From assembly GCF_024281235.1 (NCBI RefSeq), contig NZ_JAHWXY010000001.1:1240001-1304000 (forward strand): DNA of 64,000 bases. The letters are read 5' to 3'. The stretch is from Shinella daejeonensis. Its GTDB lineage: Bacteria > Pseudomonadota > Alphaproteobacteria > Rhizobiales > Rhizobiaceae. The notes under the pieces are model-generated. The model saw only the letters and a program-made list of their open reading frames with translations, ran no database searches and was not told the origin of the DNA. Shown here piece by piece: positions 28,678 to 37,623 of this stretch (position 1 is the first letter of the stretch; each line of letters starts with the position of its first letter). Made by a program: the position numbers and the translations under genes.

Positions 28678-29364
28678 TCATACTCTCCCGAGCAGGCGGC
28701 GGCGGGACCGCGTGAAGATCATGAGGCCGGCCATGTTGAGCACGGCGCGGAAGATGAAATTCAAGAGGACATAGACCACCGCGATGATCAGATAGACTTC
28801 CATGGTGCGGAAGGTTTCGGAACTGGCGATCATCGCCGCGCCCGTGAGGTCCTCGACGCCGATGGCCGAGACGAGACTGGTCGACAGCATCAGGAGCACG
28901 CATTGCGAGACGACCGGCGTGAACACTTTCTCCAGCGCCGGCGGCAGGATGACGAAACGCAGCGTCTGGAAATAGGTGAGGCCGAGGCTTTCGGCCGCTT
29001 CCACCTGGCTGCGATGCGTCGCCTGGATGCCGCCGCGCACGATCTCCGCGACATAGCCGCCATTGTTGAGGACAAGGGCGATGAACACCGAGGTCAGCGG
29101 TGAAAGCCGGATGCCGATATTGGGCAGCCCGAAGAAGATCACGAAGATCTGCACCAGAAGCGGCGTGTTGCGCATCGTCTCGACATATATGCGCACGGCG
29201 AGCCGCGGCAGAACGAAGGACGACGTCGACACGGTGGCGCAGACGATACCGAGAGCGATACCCCCGAAAATACCGACGAAAGACAGGCCGAGCGTCAGCC
29301 ACAATCCGCTGACGAATTGCTGCAGGTAGTTCAGCAATGGGCCGAACTGGAATGTGTATTCCAT
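28678..29364 (-). CDS. Polar amino-acid-type ABC transporter permease
   Basis: 228-residue HisMQ-family permease. It contains RNTPLLVQIFVIFFGLPNIG and the ATPase-contact loop EAAESLGLTYFQTLRFVILPPALE. It is the second gene of the leftward operon after the HD-domain protein and forms a heteromeric channel with the next permease. Confidence 0.92.
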   Translation of the reverse strand: MEYTFQFGPLLNYLQQFVSGLWLTLGLSFVGIFGGIALGIVCATVSTSSFVLPRLAVRIYVETMRNTPLLVQIFVIFFGLPNIGIRLSPLTSVFIALVLNNGGYVAEIVRGGIQATHRSQVEAAESLGLTYFQTLRFVILPPALEKVFTPVVSQCVLLMLSTSLVSAIGVEDLTGAAMIASSETFRTMEVYLIIAVVYVLLNFIFRAVLNMAGLMIFTRSRRRLLGRV

Positions 29365-29406
29365 CTCTAACCTCGGCTCCTTCCTTCAGACTGCGGTTAC
29401 GGCTTC

Positions 29407-30039
29407 CTATTGCTGGCCAAGCGGGCGTACGCGCAAGTTCGGACCGGCAAACCCGATCGTATCCGGGTGGCAGAGATCGAGCGCTGCGGCAACATGCCAC
29501 CAGGCATGATCCGCCTGGCGGATGATGTAGCATTCCGTGCTGTGGCCGATATGCGCCCCTTCCAGCGAATGTCCCATGCAGATATGGCCGATCTCCTCCG
29601 GCAGGCCGACCGAAAGGCAGACATGGGTGCCATAGGCCGAATGGCGGAAGGACGGCTCGCCATAGCGATCGCCCCGCTCGCGCCAGCGCTTCAGATTGAC
29701 CGGATCGAACTCCCAGGTCTTGCCGATATCGTGGCAGAGGCCGCCGGCCAGAATGATGTCGCGATCGACCTTCGCATCCGGATTGGTTTTCTTGAATTCG
29801 TCGTGGATCGCAAGGGCAAGATGCGTGACGCCGCGCAGATGGGCGTCCTGCATGCCCTGCTTCAGCGCGAACACGCCGGGGCTGCCCTCGCCGGGAATAT
29901 CCGTGACACGGTCGAAAGAGGAGCGCTCCAGCGCGAACACCCAGGCGTCCACCACCTTTTCCCGCAATTCGTCGGACTGGATCTCGGCGATCTCCGGAAG
30001 GTCTTCGAGAATGTGTTCGCGCGAAATGGTCTTGTACAT
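29407..30039 (-). CDS. HD-domain phosphohydrolase-like protein
   Basis: 210-residue protein of the HD superfamily, with His73 in the first helix region, the HD pair His103-Asp104 in GGLCHDIGK, and later histidines in FRHSAYGTHV and GHICMGHSLEGAHIGHS that could complete a metal site. HD proteins hydrolyse phosphoesters or, in some catabolic cases, oxidise or cleave organophosphonates. It is the first gene of the operon, ahead of the transporter, which suggests a metabolic rather than signalling role. Substrate unknown. Confidence 0.75.
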   Translation of the reverse strand: MYKTISREHILEDLPEIAEIQSDELREKVVDAWVFALERSSFDRVTDIPGEGSPGVFALKQGMQDAHLRGVTHLALAIHDEFKKTNPDAKVDRDIILAGGLCHDIGKTWEFDPVNLKRWRERGDRYGEPSFRHSAYGTHVCLSVGLPEEIGHICMGHSLEGAHIGHSTECYIIRQADHAWWHVAAALDLCHPDTIGFAGPNLRVRPLGQQ

Positions 30040-30122
30040 GGGTCACCGCGTTCCTGAAAATTGATAGGCGGAACCTACGCGACCTTGATATCAAAATCTA
30101 ATCAGGATAATTGTCGCTATCG

Positions 30123-30137
30123 ATAGAAAAATTCTAT
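30123..30137. promoter_or_regulatory. LysR-type binding box (T-N11-A)
   Basis: ATAGAA (30123-30128) and TTCTAT (30132-30137) are exact inverted arms around AAA and include the T-N11-A pattern of LysR regulators. It lies six bases before the regulator start, in the 103-base divergent gap facing the HD-domain gene. Confidence 0.6.
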
Positions 30138-30142
30138 TCATC

Positions 30143-31042
30143 ATGGCCTTCAGCTTTTCCGCGCTCGAATCCTTCTATTGGGTGTCCCAGCTGCTCAGCT
30201 TCAATGCGGCAGCCGACCGGCTGCACGTCAGCCAGCCCACCGTTTCCTACCGGATCCGCGAGCTGGAGGAACAGCTCGGCGTGTCGCTGTTCGTGCGCCA
30301 GAAGCGCCAGCTCGTTCTGACGAGCGAAGGCGAGGCGCTCAAGCATTATGCGGAATCGATGATCGCCATCGCGCGGGACATCGAATCCAACATCAAGACC
30401 CGCAACACCCGCCTGCCGACGCTCCGGGTGGGCGTGATCGACAGTTTCGCCGACGTGTGCCTTCCGGCCCTTCTCGACGAACTCGACAATCGCTTTGCCG
30501 GCACGCGCATCGCAGCGATGGTGGACACCAGCCATAAGCTCGCCAGCCAGCTGTCGGAGGGATTGCTCGATATCGCGGTCCTGTCGACGCCCCCGCCCCA
30601 CGACAATGTCGCGCTGGAGCTTCTGGGACGCCAGAGCGTCGACTGGGTCGCCAGCCGCAAGCTCCGGCTTCCGTCGGGAACCATCTCCGACGCCGAGCTG
30701 CTCGGCCAGCGCATCTTCGCGACGCCGGCGCCCTCCAACCTGCATTCGCTGACGACCGGCTTCCTCGCCACCTCGACCGGCGCCGGTCTGCGCCTCAACG
30801 TCTGCAACAGCCTGGGCACGATCCTCAATCTGGTGCAGTCGGGCACCGGTATCGGCATCCTGCCGACGCGACTGGTGCAGGAACAGCTTCGACAGGGAAC
30901 AATACAGACCCTGAAGACCCGGATGGTCCTACCGTTGCAGGAAGTTTTCATCGGCACGAACAAGGGGGTGATCGTGCGCGCCCTGCCGCAGGTCGTCGAA
31001 ATGGTGCGCAAGGTCAGCGCGAGCGTCGCCTATTGCGATTAG
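30143..31042 (+). CDS. LysR-family transcriptional regulator
   Basis: 299 residues. The N-terminal helix-turn-helix reads FYWVSQLLSFNAAADRLHVSQPTVSYRIRELEEQLGVSLFVRQKRQL, followed by the LysR substrate-binding domain from about residue 90. It is divergent from the HD/ABC/idonate operon and probably controls it. The lack of a clear ribosome site before ATG 30143 is noteworthy. It is convergent with the next operon. Confidence 0.92.
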   Translation: MAFSFSALESFYWVSQLLSFNAAADRLHVSQPTVSYRIRELEEQLGVSLFVRQKRQLVLTSEGEALKHYAESMIAIARDIESNIKTRNTRLPTLRVGVIDSFADVCLPALLDELDNRFAGTRIAAMVDTSHKLASQLSEGLLDIAVLSTPPPHDNVALELLGRQSVDWVASRKLRLPSGTISDAELLGQRIFATPAPSNLHSLTTGFLATSTGAGLRLNVCNSLGTILNLVQSGTGIGILPTRLVQEQLRQGTIQTLKTRMVLPLQEVFIGTNKGVIVRALPQVVEMVRKVSASVAYCD

Positions 31043-31112
31043 GCGATATTGGCGATCCGTGCGATCTTCACGCCGCGCACAAGCGCGTGCGTGCCGTTCG
31101 ACATGGCGGCGT

Positions 31113-31916
31113 TCAGCCGTCCTCGGAGAGATGGCGCGACAGGAACCCGCGGAAGCGATCCGTCTTCGGGTTGGCCATGATGTCGGCCGGCGGCCCCGCC
31201 TCGACGACGACGCCGCCATCCATGAAGATGACACGATCGGCGACGCTGCGCGCAAAGCCCATTTCATGGGTGACGACGATCATCGTCATGCCCTCTTCGG
31301 CCAGTTCGCGCATGACCTTCAGCACTTCGCCGACAAGCTCGGGATCGAGCGCCGACGTCACCTCGTCGAAAAGCATGACCGAGGGTTCCATGGCAAGCGC
31401 CCGGGCGATGGCGACACGCTGCTGCTGCCCGCCGGACAAGCGCCCCGGATAGGCATCGGCCTTGTGGTCCATTCCGACCTTTCCGAGCAGCCGCATGGCG
31501 AGGTCGCGCGCCTTCGCGGCATTCATGCCCTTCACCTTGACCGGCCCCATCATCACGTTTTGAAGGACAGTGCGATGCGGAAAGAGATTGTAGCTCTGGA
31601 ACACCATGCCGACATGCTCGCGCAGGCGGGCATTTTCCAGCTCGCTGACCGGCTTGCGGACACCGCCCGTCGTCTTGTAGCCGACCGGACGCCCGTTGAC
31701 CGTGATCGCGCCCTGTTCGAAGGTTTCCAGGAAATTCACGCAGCGCAGCATCGTCGACTTGCCCGAACCGCTCGGGCCGAGAACGACGACGACCTCGCCG
31801 CGCTTGACGGAAATATCGATGCCCTTGAGGACTTCGATCGCACCGAAGGATTTGCGGAGACCGTTGATCGCGACAATTTCTTCACCGCGAGAGGCAAGGT
31901 CGGCAGCCGGGTTCAT
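31113..31916 (-). CDS. Polar amino-acid-type ABC transporter ATP-binding protein
   Basis: 267-residue GlnQ/HisP-class ATPase: [52 protein letters not shown] 31916 (MNPAADL) is chosen because the longer frame overlaps the permease gene. It is the last gene of the DUF4392 operon and powers the transporter encoded just upstream. Confidence 0.92.
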   Translation of the reverse strand: MNPAADLASRGEEIVAINGLRKSFGAIEVLKGIDISVKRGEVVVVLGPSGSGKSTMLRCVNFLETFEQGAITVNGRPVGYKTTGGVRKPVSELENARLREHVGMVFQSYNLFPHRTVLQNVMMGPVKVKGMNAAKARDLAMRLLGKVGMDHKADAYPGRLSGGQQQRVAIARALAMEPSVMLFDEVTSALDPELVGEVLKVMRELAEEGMTMIVVTHEMGFARSVADRVIFMDGGVVVEAGPPADIMANPKTDRFRGFLSRHLSEDG

Positions 31917-31926
31917 GAGGGGCTCC

Positions 31927-32574
31927 TTAATGATCGAAGGCCAGGCGCTTTTCCAGCGCGCGCGCCGCAAGCGAAAGCGGATAGCAGATGACGAAGTAGA
32001 TAATCATGACGCCGAGGAAGATCTGGAACGCCGCCAGCGTGCGCTCCACCACTTCACGGGCGGCGAAGGACAGTTCCCAGGCTCCGACGATGGAGGCATA
32101 GGAGGTCTGCTTGATCGCCATGAGCGAGATATTGAGCACCGGCGCAATCAGGAGCCGCATGGCCTGCGGCAGGATGATTTCCCGCATCATCATGCCCTTG
32201 CGCATTCCAAGGCTTTTGGCCGCCTCCAGCTGTCCGGCGGGAACGGCCGCGATCGCCCCGCGCGTCGCCTCCGCGACGAAAGCGGCGACATAGACGATCA
32301 TGGAAACGGCCACCGCCGTATAGGCGTCCAGCCTAAGGCCCATGGCGGGGAATGAGTAGAACCCCAGAAACATCACGACCAGCACGGGAATGCCGCGAAA
32401 CACGAAAATATAGGCGGTGACGGCCGCGCGCAGGGCTTTTCCGCCGACCGCCGCCAGAACGCCGACGCCGACGCCGAGAATCGTACCGAAAACGACCACG
32501 ATCGCCGACAGGACGATGGTGTAGACGGCGCCTTGCAGGAGATAGGGCAGGCTCGATTGAAGGACGGGAAACAT
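31927..32574 (-). CDS. Polar amino-acid-type ABC transporter permease
   Basis: 215-residue HisMQ-family permease with [17 protein letters not shown] and the coupling loop [24 protein letters not shown]. The start at ATG 32574 is set by GGAGG eight bases upstream and shares one base with the stop of the preceding permease (TGATG). It forms the channel with that permease. Confidence 0.9.
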   Translation of the reverse strand: MFPVLQSSLPYLLQGAVYTIVLSAIVVVFGTILGVGVGVLAAVGGKALRAAVTAYIFVFRGIPVLVVMFLGFYSFPAMGLRLDAYTAVAVSMIVYVAAFVAEATRGAIAAVPAGQLEAAKSLGMRKGMMMREIILPQAMRLLIAPVLNISLMAIKQTSYASIVGAWELSFAAREVVERTLAAFQIFLGVMIIYFVICYPLSLAARALEKRLAFDH

Positions 32575-33233
32575 CAGCCATACCTCCGGGCTGCGCGAAC
32601 CTCGACGACACGAAGGGCAAGGCCGAGCACGGTTGTGAGCACGAGATAGAACATCGCAACGGCGATGAACGCCTCGAAGGACGCGCCCGAACGCTCGATC
32701 GTCACCTTGCCGGTCAACGTCAGGTCCATCACGCCGATGGCCGAAACCAGCGATGTATCCTTGACGAGGACGATCAGCTGGTTGCCGAGCGCCGGCAGCA
32801 CCCTGATGAAGGCCTGCGGCAGGATGACGAGACGGATGACCGCGGACCGCCGCAGGCCGATCGCGCTGCCGGCTTCCCACTGCCGCTGACTGAGCGACTG
32901 GATGCCGGAACGCAGGATCTCCGAGAGGAAGGCCCCGTGCTGAAGCGCGATCGCAATCACGCCGCAGACGATGCTGCTCCAGAAGATACCAAGCAGCGGC
33001 AGGCCGAAATAAAGCAGATACATCTGCACCAGCAGCGGGGAGTTCCGCATGATCTCGACATAACCGTCAACCAGGCGCGTCAGCCATTTCCAGCGCGCAA
33101 GGCGGGGAATGATCAGGACCAGGGCCCAGATCATGGCGGTGGGGGCGGCAAGAGCCGCCACCCAGGTCGTTATGAGGAAACCATCGGCGAATGCCGGCAA
33201 ATATCTCGTGAAGAAAACAATGAAGGCTTCCAA
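32574..33233 (-). CDS. Polar amino-acid-type ABC transporter permease (TTG start)
   Basis: 219-residue HisMQ-family permease with RNSPLLVQMYLLYFGLPLLG and the loop EAGSAIGLRRSAVIRLVILPQAFIR. The first codon at 33233 is TTG, preceded by a purine-rich GGGGAA; there is no nearby ATG that keeps the first helix. It follows the binding-protein gene after 38 bases. Confidence 0.9.
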   Translation of the reverse strand: MEAFIVFFTRYLPAFADGFLITTWVAALAAPTAMIWALVLIIPRLARWKWLTRLVDGYVEIMRNSPLLVQMYLLYFGLPLLGIFWSSIVCGVIAIALQHGAFLSEILRSGIQSLSQRQWEAGSAIGLRRSAVIRLVILPQAFIRVLPALGNQLIVLVKDTSLVSAIGVMDLTLTGKVTIERSGASFEAFIAVAMFYLVLTTVLGLALRVVEVRAARRYG

Positions 33234-33271
33234 TGGAGTTCCCCTTCCCTAACGAACCCGCAGAGGGCTGG

Positions 33272-34120
33272 TCACTTCTGCGGCTGATTGAGATACCACT
33301 TGGTATTCAGCGGCTTAGTCCCGAACCACTTCTCGTAGATCCTGCTGTAGTCGGCAAAGAGATATCCGCCCGTCATCTCGTCGACGACCAGGTCGAGATA
33401 CCGCCACAGGCGGAAGTCGCCCGGCTTCATGAAGAGACCGGTATTGACGACATCCGTCAGACGTTCCTCGATCACCCGCATATCGGGGTTCTGCTTGACG
33501 TACCAGGCGGCGACCGGGCCATCCAGCTGCGCGCCGGTGGCGCGGCCGAGCTTCACGGCGTTGAACTGCGCCGCAATCCCGTCGAAGGTCGCGATCTGCG
33601 CCTCCGGGAACAGGCGCTTGGCGCGCTCCTCCTGGGTCGGGGTGGTCAGGTTGGCGATGGTGACATCGGCCTTGTTGAAGTCGGCGAGCGTCTGGAACGG
33701 AGAATCGTTGCGCACGACCATGACCACGCCGCCGTCGATATAGCTGCGCGTGAAGGCGACCTGCTGGGCGCGATCGGCATAGATGGTGGTCGTCTGCGCG
33801 CCGAAGTCGACCGTGCCGTTCTGTGCGTTGGGCCAGCGCTGGGCGGCGCTCTGGCGAACGAATTCGACCTTGGTCTCGTCGCCGAAGGTCGCCTTTGCAA
33901 CCAGCCTGGCGATATCGATGTCGAAGCCGACCAGCTCGCTGTTTTCATCGATGAAGCCGAACGGCGGCGATTCGCTCGAAACTCCGACGATCAGCTTGCC
34001 GCGCGACAGGATTTCATCGAGACGCGAGGCTTCCTGGGCATGTCCAGCTCCGGCTGCGCCGACTGCGAAAAGTGCGGCGGCAACGAGGGCGCGCCCCCTG
34101 GAAAGAAGTATGCTCTTCAT
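33272..34120 (-). CDS. Polar amino-acid-type ABC substrate-binding protein
   Basis: 282-residue periplasmic receptor (SBP_bac_3). The signal peptide runs to about residue 28 (LVAAALFAVGAAGAGHA). The mature part has LDEILSRGKLIVGVSSESPPFGFIDENSELVGFDIDIARLVA, and an Arg in FVRQSAAQRW at the usual carboxylate-binding area is possible. It feeds the two permeases downstream. The ligand is unknown but the operon suggests an amino-acid-like acid. Confidence 0.9.
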   Translation of the reverse strand: MKSILLSRGRALVAAALFAVGAAGAGHAQEASRLDEILSRGKLIVGVSSESPPFGFIDENSELVGFDIDIARLVAKATFGDETKVEFVRQSAAQRWPNAQNGTVDFGAQTTTIYADRAQQVAFTRSYIDGGVVMVVRNDSPFQTLADFNKADVTIANLTTPTQEERAKRLFPEAQIATFDGIAAQFNAVKLGRATGAQLDGPVAAWYVKQNPDMRVIEERLTDVVNTGLFMKPGDFRLWRYLDLVVDEMTGGYLFADYSRIYEKWFGTKPLNTKWYLNQPQK

Positions 34121-34155
34121 TTTTCATTCCCCTTTTGGTGGATGTGGACCGCGCG

Positions 34156-35166
34156 TCAGCGCAGCGTTGGCCTGACGATGCCCTCGATGATCTCGGACAC
34201 CGCAAGATGCGTGGATAACGGGATGCCATCGACATTCGCGTCGATCACGCCGTCGACGGAATTGATCAGGCCGATCTCGACGCCCCGCTTCAAAAGCCTC
34301 TCTTCCATCTCCGGCGCATGGACCAGCCGGGCATCCTTGAGACGGGCAGCAAGCGCTGCGACGATCGCATAGCAGCCCCAGTTCGAAACCGCCGCCGTGA
34401 CGAGGACGTCGGCTCCCGTCGTGGCGCCGATACCGGCGCCGCCCTCCGGCCGGGCGTCGCCGAAACGGACATGGGATCGCACGGCTTGCGCCACCGCCCC
34501 CATGCCGATCTCATTGCCCCCGTCGCCGACCGCCACCGTGGGCAGGCCGCGCCTGATGGCTTCGTCGAACACATGGTCGATACGCGCCCGCTCCATGCCA
34601 TAATCGACGCCGCGCATGCTGCAATAAATGCCGTCGGCATTGCGCCCGACGCGCTCGGTCGAAAAAAGCAGGCTCGGCTTCAGTTCGTCCAGGATACGGG
34701 CGGCTTCGGCCGCCGCATCCTGATCCTTCGTGGTGAACGGCAGCATGGACACCACCGCGAGACTTTTGTCACGCGCGGCGGTCTTTCCGTCTGCGACCGG
34801 CACGACCGTGACGCCGGCCGCCGTCAGGAGCTTGCCGATCGGCTCGATCAGCGTCGCTTCCGCAAGGACGACGCAAAGCGCCCGGCGCGACAGGCTGATC
34901 GCACGAACGACGGCAGCCAGTCCGGCAGGACCGTCGTTCTCGCCGATCTCCGGCGAAATCCAGGCCCGGGAGACCGAACCCGTCGTCACCAGCACGACAT
35001 CCTCGTGCTTCAGCGCCATGAGCCGGTCGGCGGCAGCCCCCACCGGCGACGCGCCGAGCAACTGCCGGGAAGCGGCGTAAAGATGTTCGACGCCGCGACC
35101 GCCGAGATCCAGATTGACAAGCCGGTCGAGACGCTCGTCGATGGCCGAAAAGCCCGAAGCGGTCAT
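34156..35166 (-). CDS. DUF4392 protein (D-glutamate-cyclase-like), copy 1
   Basis: 336-residue protein of the DUF4392 family (PF14336), the family of the C-terminal domain of mammalian D-glutamate cyclase, which turns D-glutamate into 5-oxo-D-proline. Conserved points are GENDGPAG (75-82), ERVGRN (171-176), GDGGNEIGMG (214-223) and SNWG (261-264). Its ATG overlaps the stop of the PLP-enzyme gene as ATGA. The family motif set is intact, so an enzyme is likely, but cyclase activity is untested for bacterial copies of this type. Confidence 0.85.
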   Translation of the reverse strand: MTASGFSAIDERLDRLVNLDLGGRGVEHLYAASRQLLGASPVGAAADRLMALKHEDVVLVTTGSVSRAWISPEIGENDGPAGLAAVVRAISLSRRALCVVLAEATLIEPIGKLLTAAGVTVVPVADGKTAARDKSLAVVSMLPFTTKDQDAAAEAARILDELKPSLLFSTERVGRNADGIYCSMRGVDYGMERARIDHVFDEAIRRGLPTVAVGDGGNEIGMGAVAQAVRSHVRFGDARPEGGAGIGATTGADVLVTAAVSNWGCYAIVAALAARLKDARLVHAPEMEERLLKRGVEIGLINSVDGVIDANVDGIPLSTHLAVSEIIEGIVRPTLR

Positions 35167-36455
35167 GCGAAATCTCCCAGGATCAGCGTCCTCATGGCCT
35201 TTTCATCGGTGATGACGGCGGCAACCTTGCGAAGGCAGTCGTCCACGGCGTCCACGACGGCGCTCACGCCACCGACGCTCGCAAGGGCGTCGAGCGTCGG
35301 CTTCAGGCGCAGCGAGACCCGTGCACCCGGCTGGCCATGCGTATTGACGGTCAGGATGCCGTGTTCCGCCAGCAGCAGCATGCCGAGCGCCGCGGTCGCC
35401 TCGCAAGGCACGATCGTGATCCTGTCCGCCGTGACGGACGCACGTTCGAGAATGGCGGCAAGCACCGCGTTCTCGTCGACCATCGGCCCGAGATCGCTGC
35501 GAACGACGAGGCCCGCTCCCATTTTCTCCTCGAGGGCGGCGGCAAGCTCCTGTCCGGCGGCGGCCTCCTGCACCAGATGATGGGGATCGAACTTCTGAAG
35601 CGAGCGAAGCGCGCCGGCTGCGATGGGAGCGCGGGCTTCCATGCCGTATTCCGCCGCCTTGGCCGCTGCGGCCATGACGAAAGCCGGACGGCCGACCAGC
35701 ACGCCGGCGCGCGGCCCCGAAAGCCCGGCCTTGTCGCAATTGGTGATCGCCAGGTCCGCGCCCAGCGCGAGAGCCTTCCGCCCGCCATGCAGAACCGGAC
35801 GAAGACGGGCGCCATAGGCTTCGTCGAGAAGGACGATCGCGCCGGCCTTGTGCGCCGCCTCGACCACGGCGACGGCAAGCATGTCGTCAAGCCGCGCCAG
35901 AGCGCTGGTGACCGTCGTGACGATCACCAGACCGCAGTCCCCGATGTGTCTGCGCCAGTCGCCGTCGGAGGCCACTTCCCTCAGTTCGGTTCTGGCAAGC
36001 GCGCATCCCCGGACCACCGATGCATGCGACCGGTCACTGGCCGGCACGACGGAAAGGACCGGTTTCTGCGCGGCCAGAGCGGCGATCGCCGCCACGATCC
36101 CGGCGCTCGTTCTGTTGAACACGGCGCAGCCGTCGTCATTGCGGCCGCCAAGATGCTCGATGGCGACCTTGCGCAGTTCCTCGGCGTAAAGACCGGGGCC
36201 GACCCACTCCTCGCAATTCGTCGCGATATCGTCCGGCCGCACCGGAAAGTCCCGCTGGTTGCCGGTGAAGACCCCGATCGAGCGCGGCCCGAGCTGGCGG
36301 ACGCGTGTTGCGGCGACGGCCTGCCCGTGGCGCAGCCGCCGGGCCTCCTCGATGCTGGACCGGATGATCGCGCCGCGGGCGAAGCCGACGACGGGATCGA
36401 TCGCGTTGCCGAAGGCATCCCGTGAGATTTCGGTTTCCGGCATGGATATGTTCAT
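35163..36455 (-). CDS. SelA-like PLP-dependent fold-type-I enzyme
   Basis: 430-residue enzyme resembling the SelA-like/MJ0158 group of PLP proteins. SHAS (143-146), Asp211 in LLDEAYGAR for the pyridine nitrogen, and Lys242 in NCDKAGLSGPRAGVLVG for the Schiff base are all in place. Relatives include selenocysteine synthase and ammonia-lyase-type enzymes acting on amino sugars or amino acids. No selenocysteine genes are nearby, so SelA function is unlikely; a lyase, racemase or transaminase step on the imported amino acid is more plausible. Both ends overlap DUF4392 genes by four bases (ATGA). Confidence 0.78.
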   Translation of the reverse strand: MNISMPETEISRDAFGNAIDPVVGFARGAIIRSSIEEARRLRHGQAVAATRVRQLGPRSIGVFTGNQRDFPVRPDDIATNCEEWVGPGLYAEELRKVAIEHLGGRNDDGCAVFNRTSAGIVAAIAALAAQKPVLSVVPASDRSHASVVRGCALARTELREVASDGDWRRHIGDCGLVIVTTVTSALARLDDMLAVAVVEAAHKAGAIVLLDEAYGARLRPVLHGGRKALALGADLAITNCDKAGLSGPRAGVLVGRPAFVMAAAAKAAEYGMEARAPIAAGALRSLQKFDPHHLVQEAAAGQELAAALEEKMGAGLVVRSDLGPMVDENAVLAAILERASVTADRITIVPCEATAALGMLLLAEHGILTVNTHGQPGARVSLRLKPTLDALASVGGVSAVVDAVDDCLRKVAAVITDEKAMRTLILGDFA

Positions 36456-37582
36456 TGGTGACAGCCTCCCGTGGCCTGCGCATCGTCGAGCATCGTGAAA
36501 ATCGGCAGTTCGCCCTCGCCGGATACGGTGACGGCCTCGCCGATCCCGGATCTGGAGTTGGCGGCGATCGCGATGCTGCGCATCAGTTCCGCGACACCCG
36601 CATGCCCGCGCCAGTCGATACCGTCGACGGCAAGGGCCGGACGCGCGGTCGCCCCGTCGAGGGCGCCGGCGGCGATACAGGCGACGATGAAGGCATGCTC
36701 CCGATCTCCGCTATGGGCCAGTCTTTCGTCGTCAAGCGCGATGGCGAGCGCGCCGCAGATCGCATAGGCCCCCCAATTGGAGACGGACGCACTGACGAGA
36801 ACATCCGTTTCGGTCACCGTGACAATGCCCGTTTCATCCGGCTGCGAGCGGCCGCCGCGCGGCAGGAGGCCGGCAACGGCGTCCCGGATCTTGCCGAAAC
36901 CGATTTCGTTTCCACCGTCCCCGACGCCGATCGTCAGGATATTGCGCTTCCTTGCCTCGTCCGCCAGACGATAGATGTCTGCGACGGTGCCCGGCGGGCG
37001 GCGATCGCCGCGAACGCCATGATAATGTCCTGCCTCGTTCGGACCGTCGCGCTCGATGAAGATCACCGCCGAGGGGTTTTTCCGGCTGAGGATATCGATG
37101 GCCGCCGCCCGGCCTTCCTCGCCGCCCTTCGGAAAGACGGTCGTCGAAATGGAACCCTGCGCCTTTGAATCCGGTGACTGGGCGACATCCTCGACGACGC
37201 GAACGCAGGCCTCGACGGCGGGCATATGCTCTTCCTGCGCGACGAGCGACACTTTCGCTTCGAAACCGAGCGCCAGACTGCGGGCCAGCGCCACCGCGCC
37301 GGGCGGGCCGTCGGTCTCTCCGAACGGCAGCTTCGGCAGAACGCCCGCCCCGGTCGCGATAATCACGTCGGAGCCGGGGCGGATGGCGGCCAGCAGTTTT
37401 CGCGCCGCCAGTGTCGAGGACGGTTCGCCCTGGGCTTCACGGCAGGCCAGATAGGTCGGCACGACGATGCCGGCGGGAAGGCCGCCCGCAAGCGGACGAA
37501 CCTCCAGCGTCATCAGTCTGTCGAAACGCTCGCCGAAGATGCGCAGGCGATCGATATCGACGGTCGTCAACTCATTCTTCAT
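36452..37582 (-). CDS. DUF4392 protein (D-glutamate-cyclase-like), copy 2
   Basis: 376-residue paralogue of the protein at 34156-35166. It shows the same landmarks: GETDGPPGA, IERDGPNEAG, GVGDGGNEIGFG and SNWGAYA, but has a longer N-terminal segment and an extra C-terminal tail. The two copies are clearly diverged, so they may form a heteromer or act on two stereoisomers. I chose ATG 37582 because AGGA lies eight bases upstream; ATG 37606 has only a poor site. The stop overlaps the PLP-enzyme start. Confidence 0.85.
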   Translation of the reverse strand: MKNELTTVDIDRLRIFGERFDRLMTLEVRPLAGGLPAGIVVPTYLACREAQGEPSSTLAARKLLAAIRPGSDVIIATGAGVLPKLPFGETDGPPGAVALARSLALGFEAKVSLVAQEEHMPAVEACVRVVEDVAQSPDSKAQGSISTTVFPKGGEEGRAAAIDILSRKNPSAVIFIERDGPNEAGHYHGVRGDRRPPGTVADIYRLADEARKRNILTIGVGDGGNEIGFGKIRDAVAGLLPRGGRSQPDETGIVTVTETDVLVSASVSNWGAYAICGALAIALDDERLAHSGDREHAFIVACIAAGALDGATARPALAVDGIDWRGHAGVAELMRSIAIAANSRSGIGEAVTVSGEGELPIFTMLDDAQATGGCHQ

Positions 37583-37623
37583 GGAAAGCGTCCTGGACAT
37601 CGCCATGGTTCCCGACCGTCGCT

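Noticed and set aside
31043-31112. A hairpin-like GC stretch between the LysR gene and the ABC ATPase gene as a terminator
   Set aside because: Only four base pairs match exactly (GCAC/GTGC), too weak to call.
35163-36455. Selenocysteine synthase (SelA) as the function of the PLP enzyme
   Set aside because: No selB, selD or tRNA-Sec is nearby and the operon is catabolic; the resemblance is at superfamily level only.
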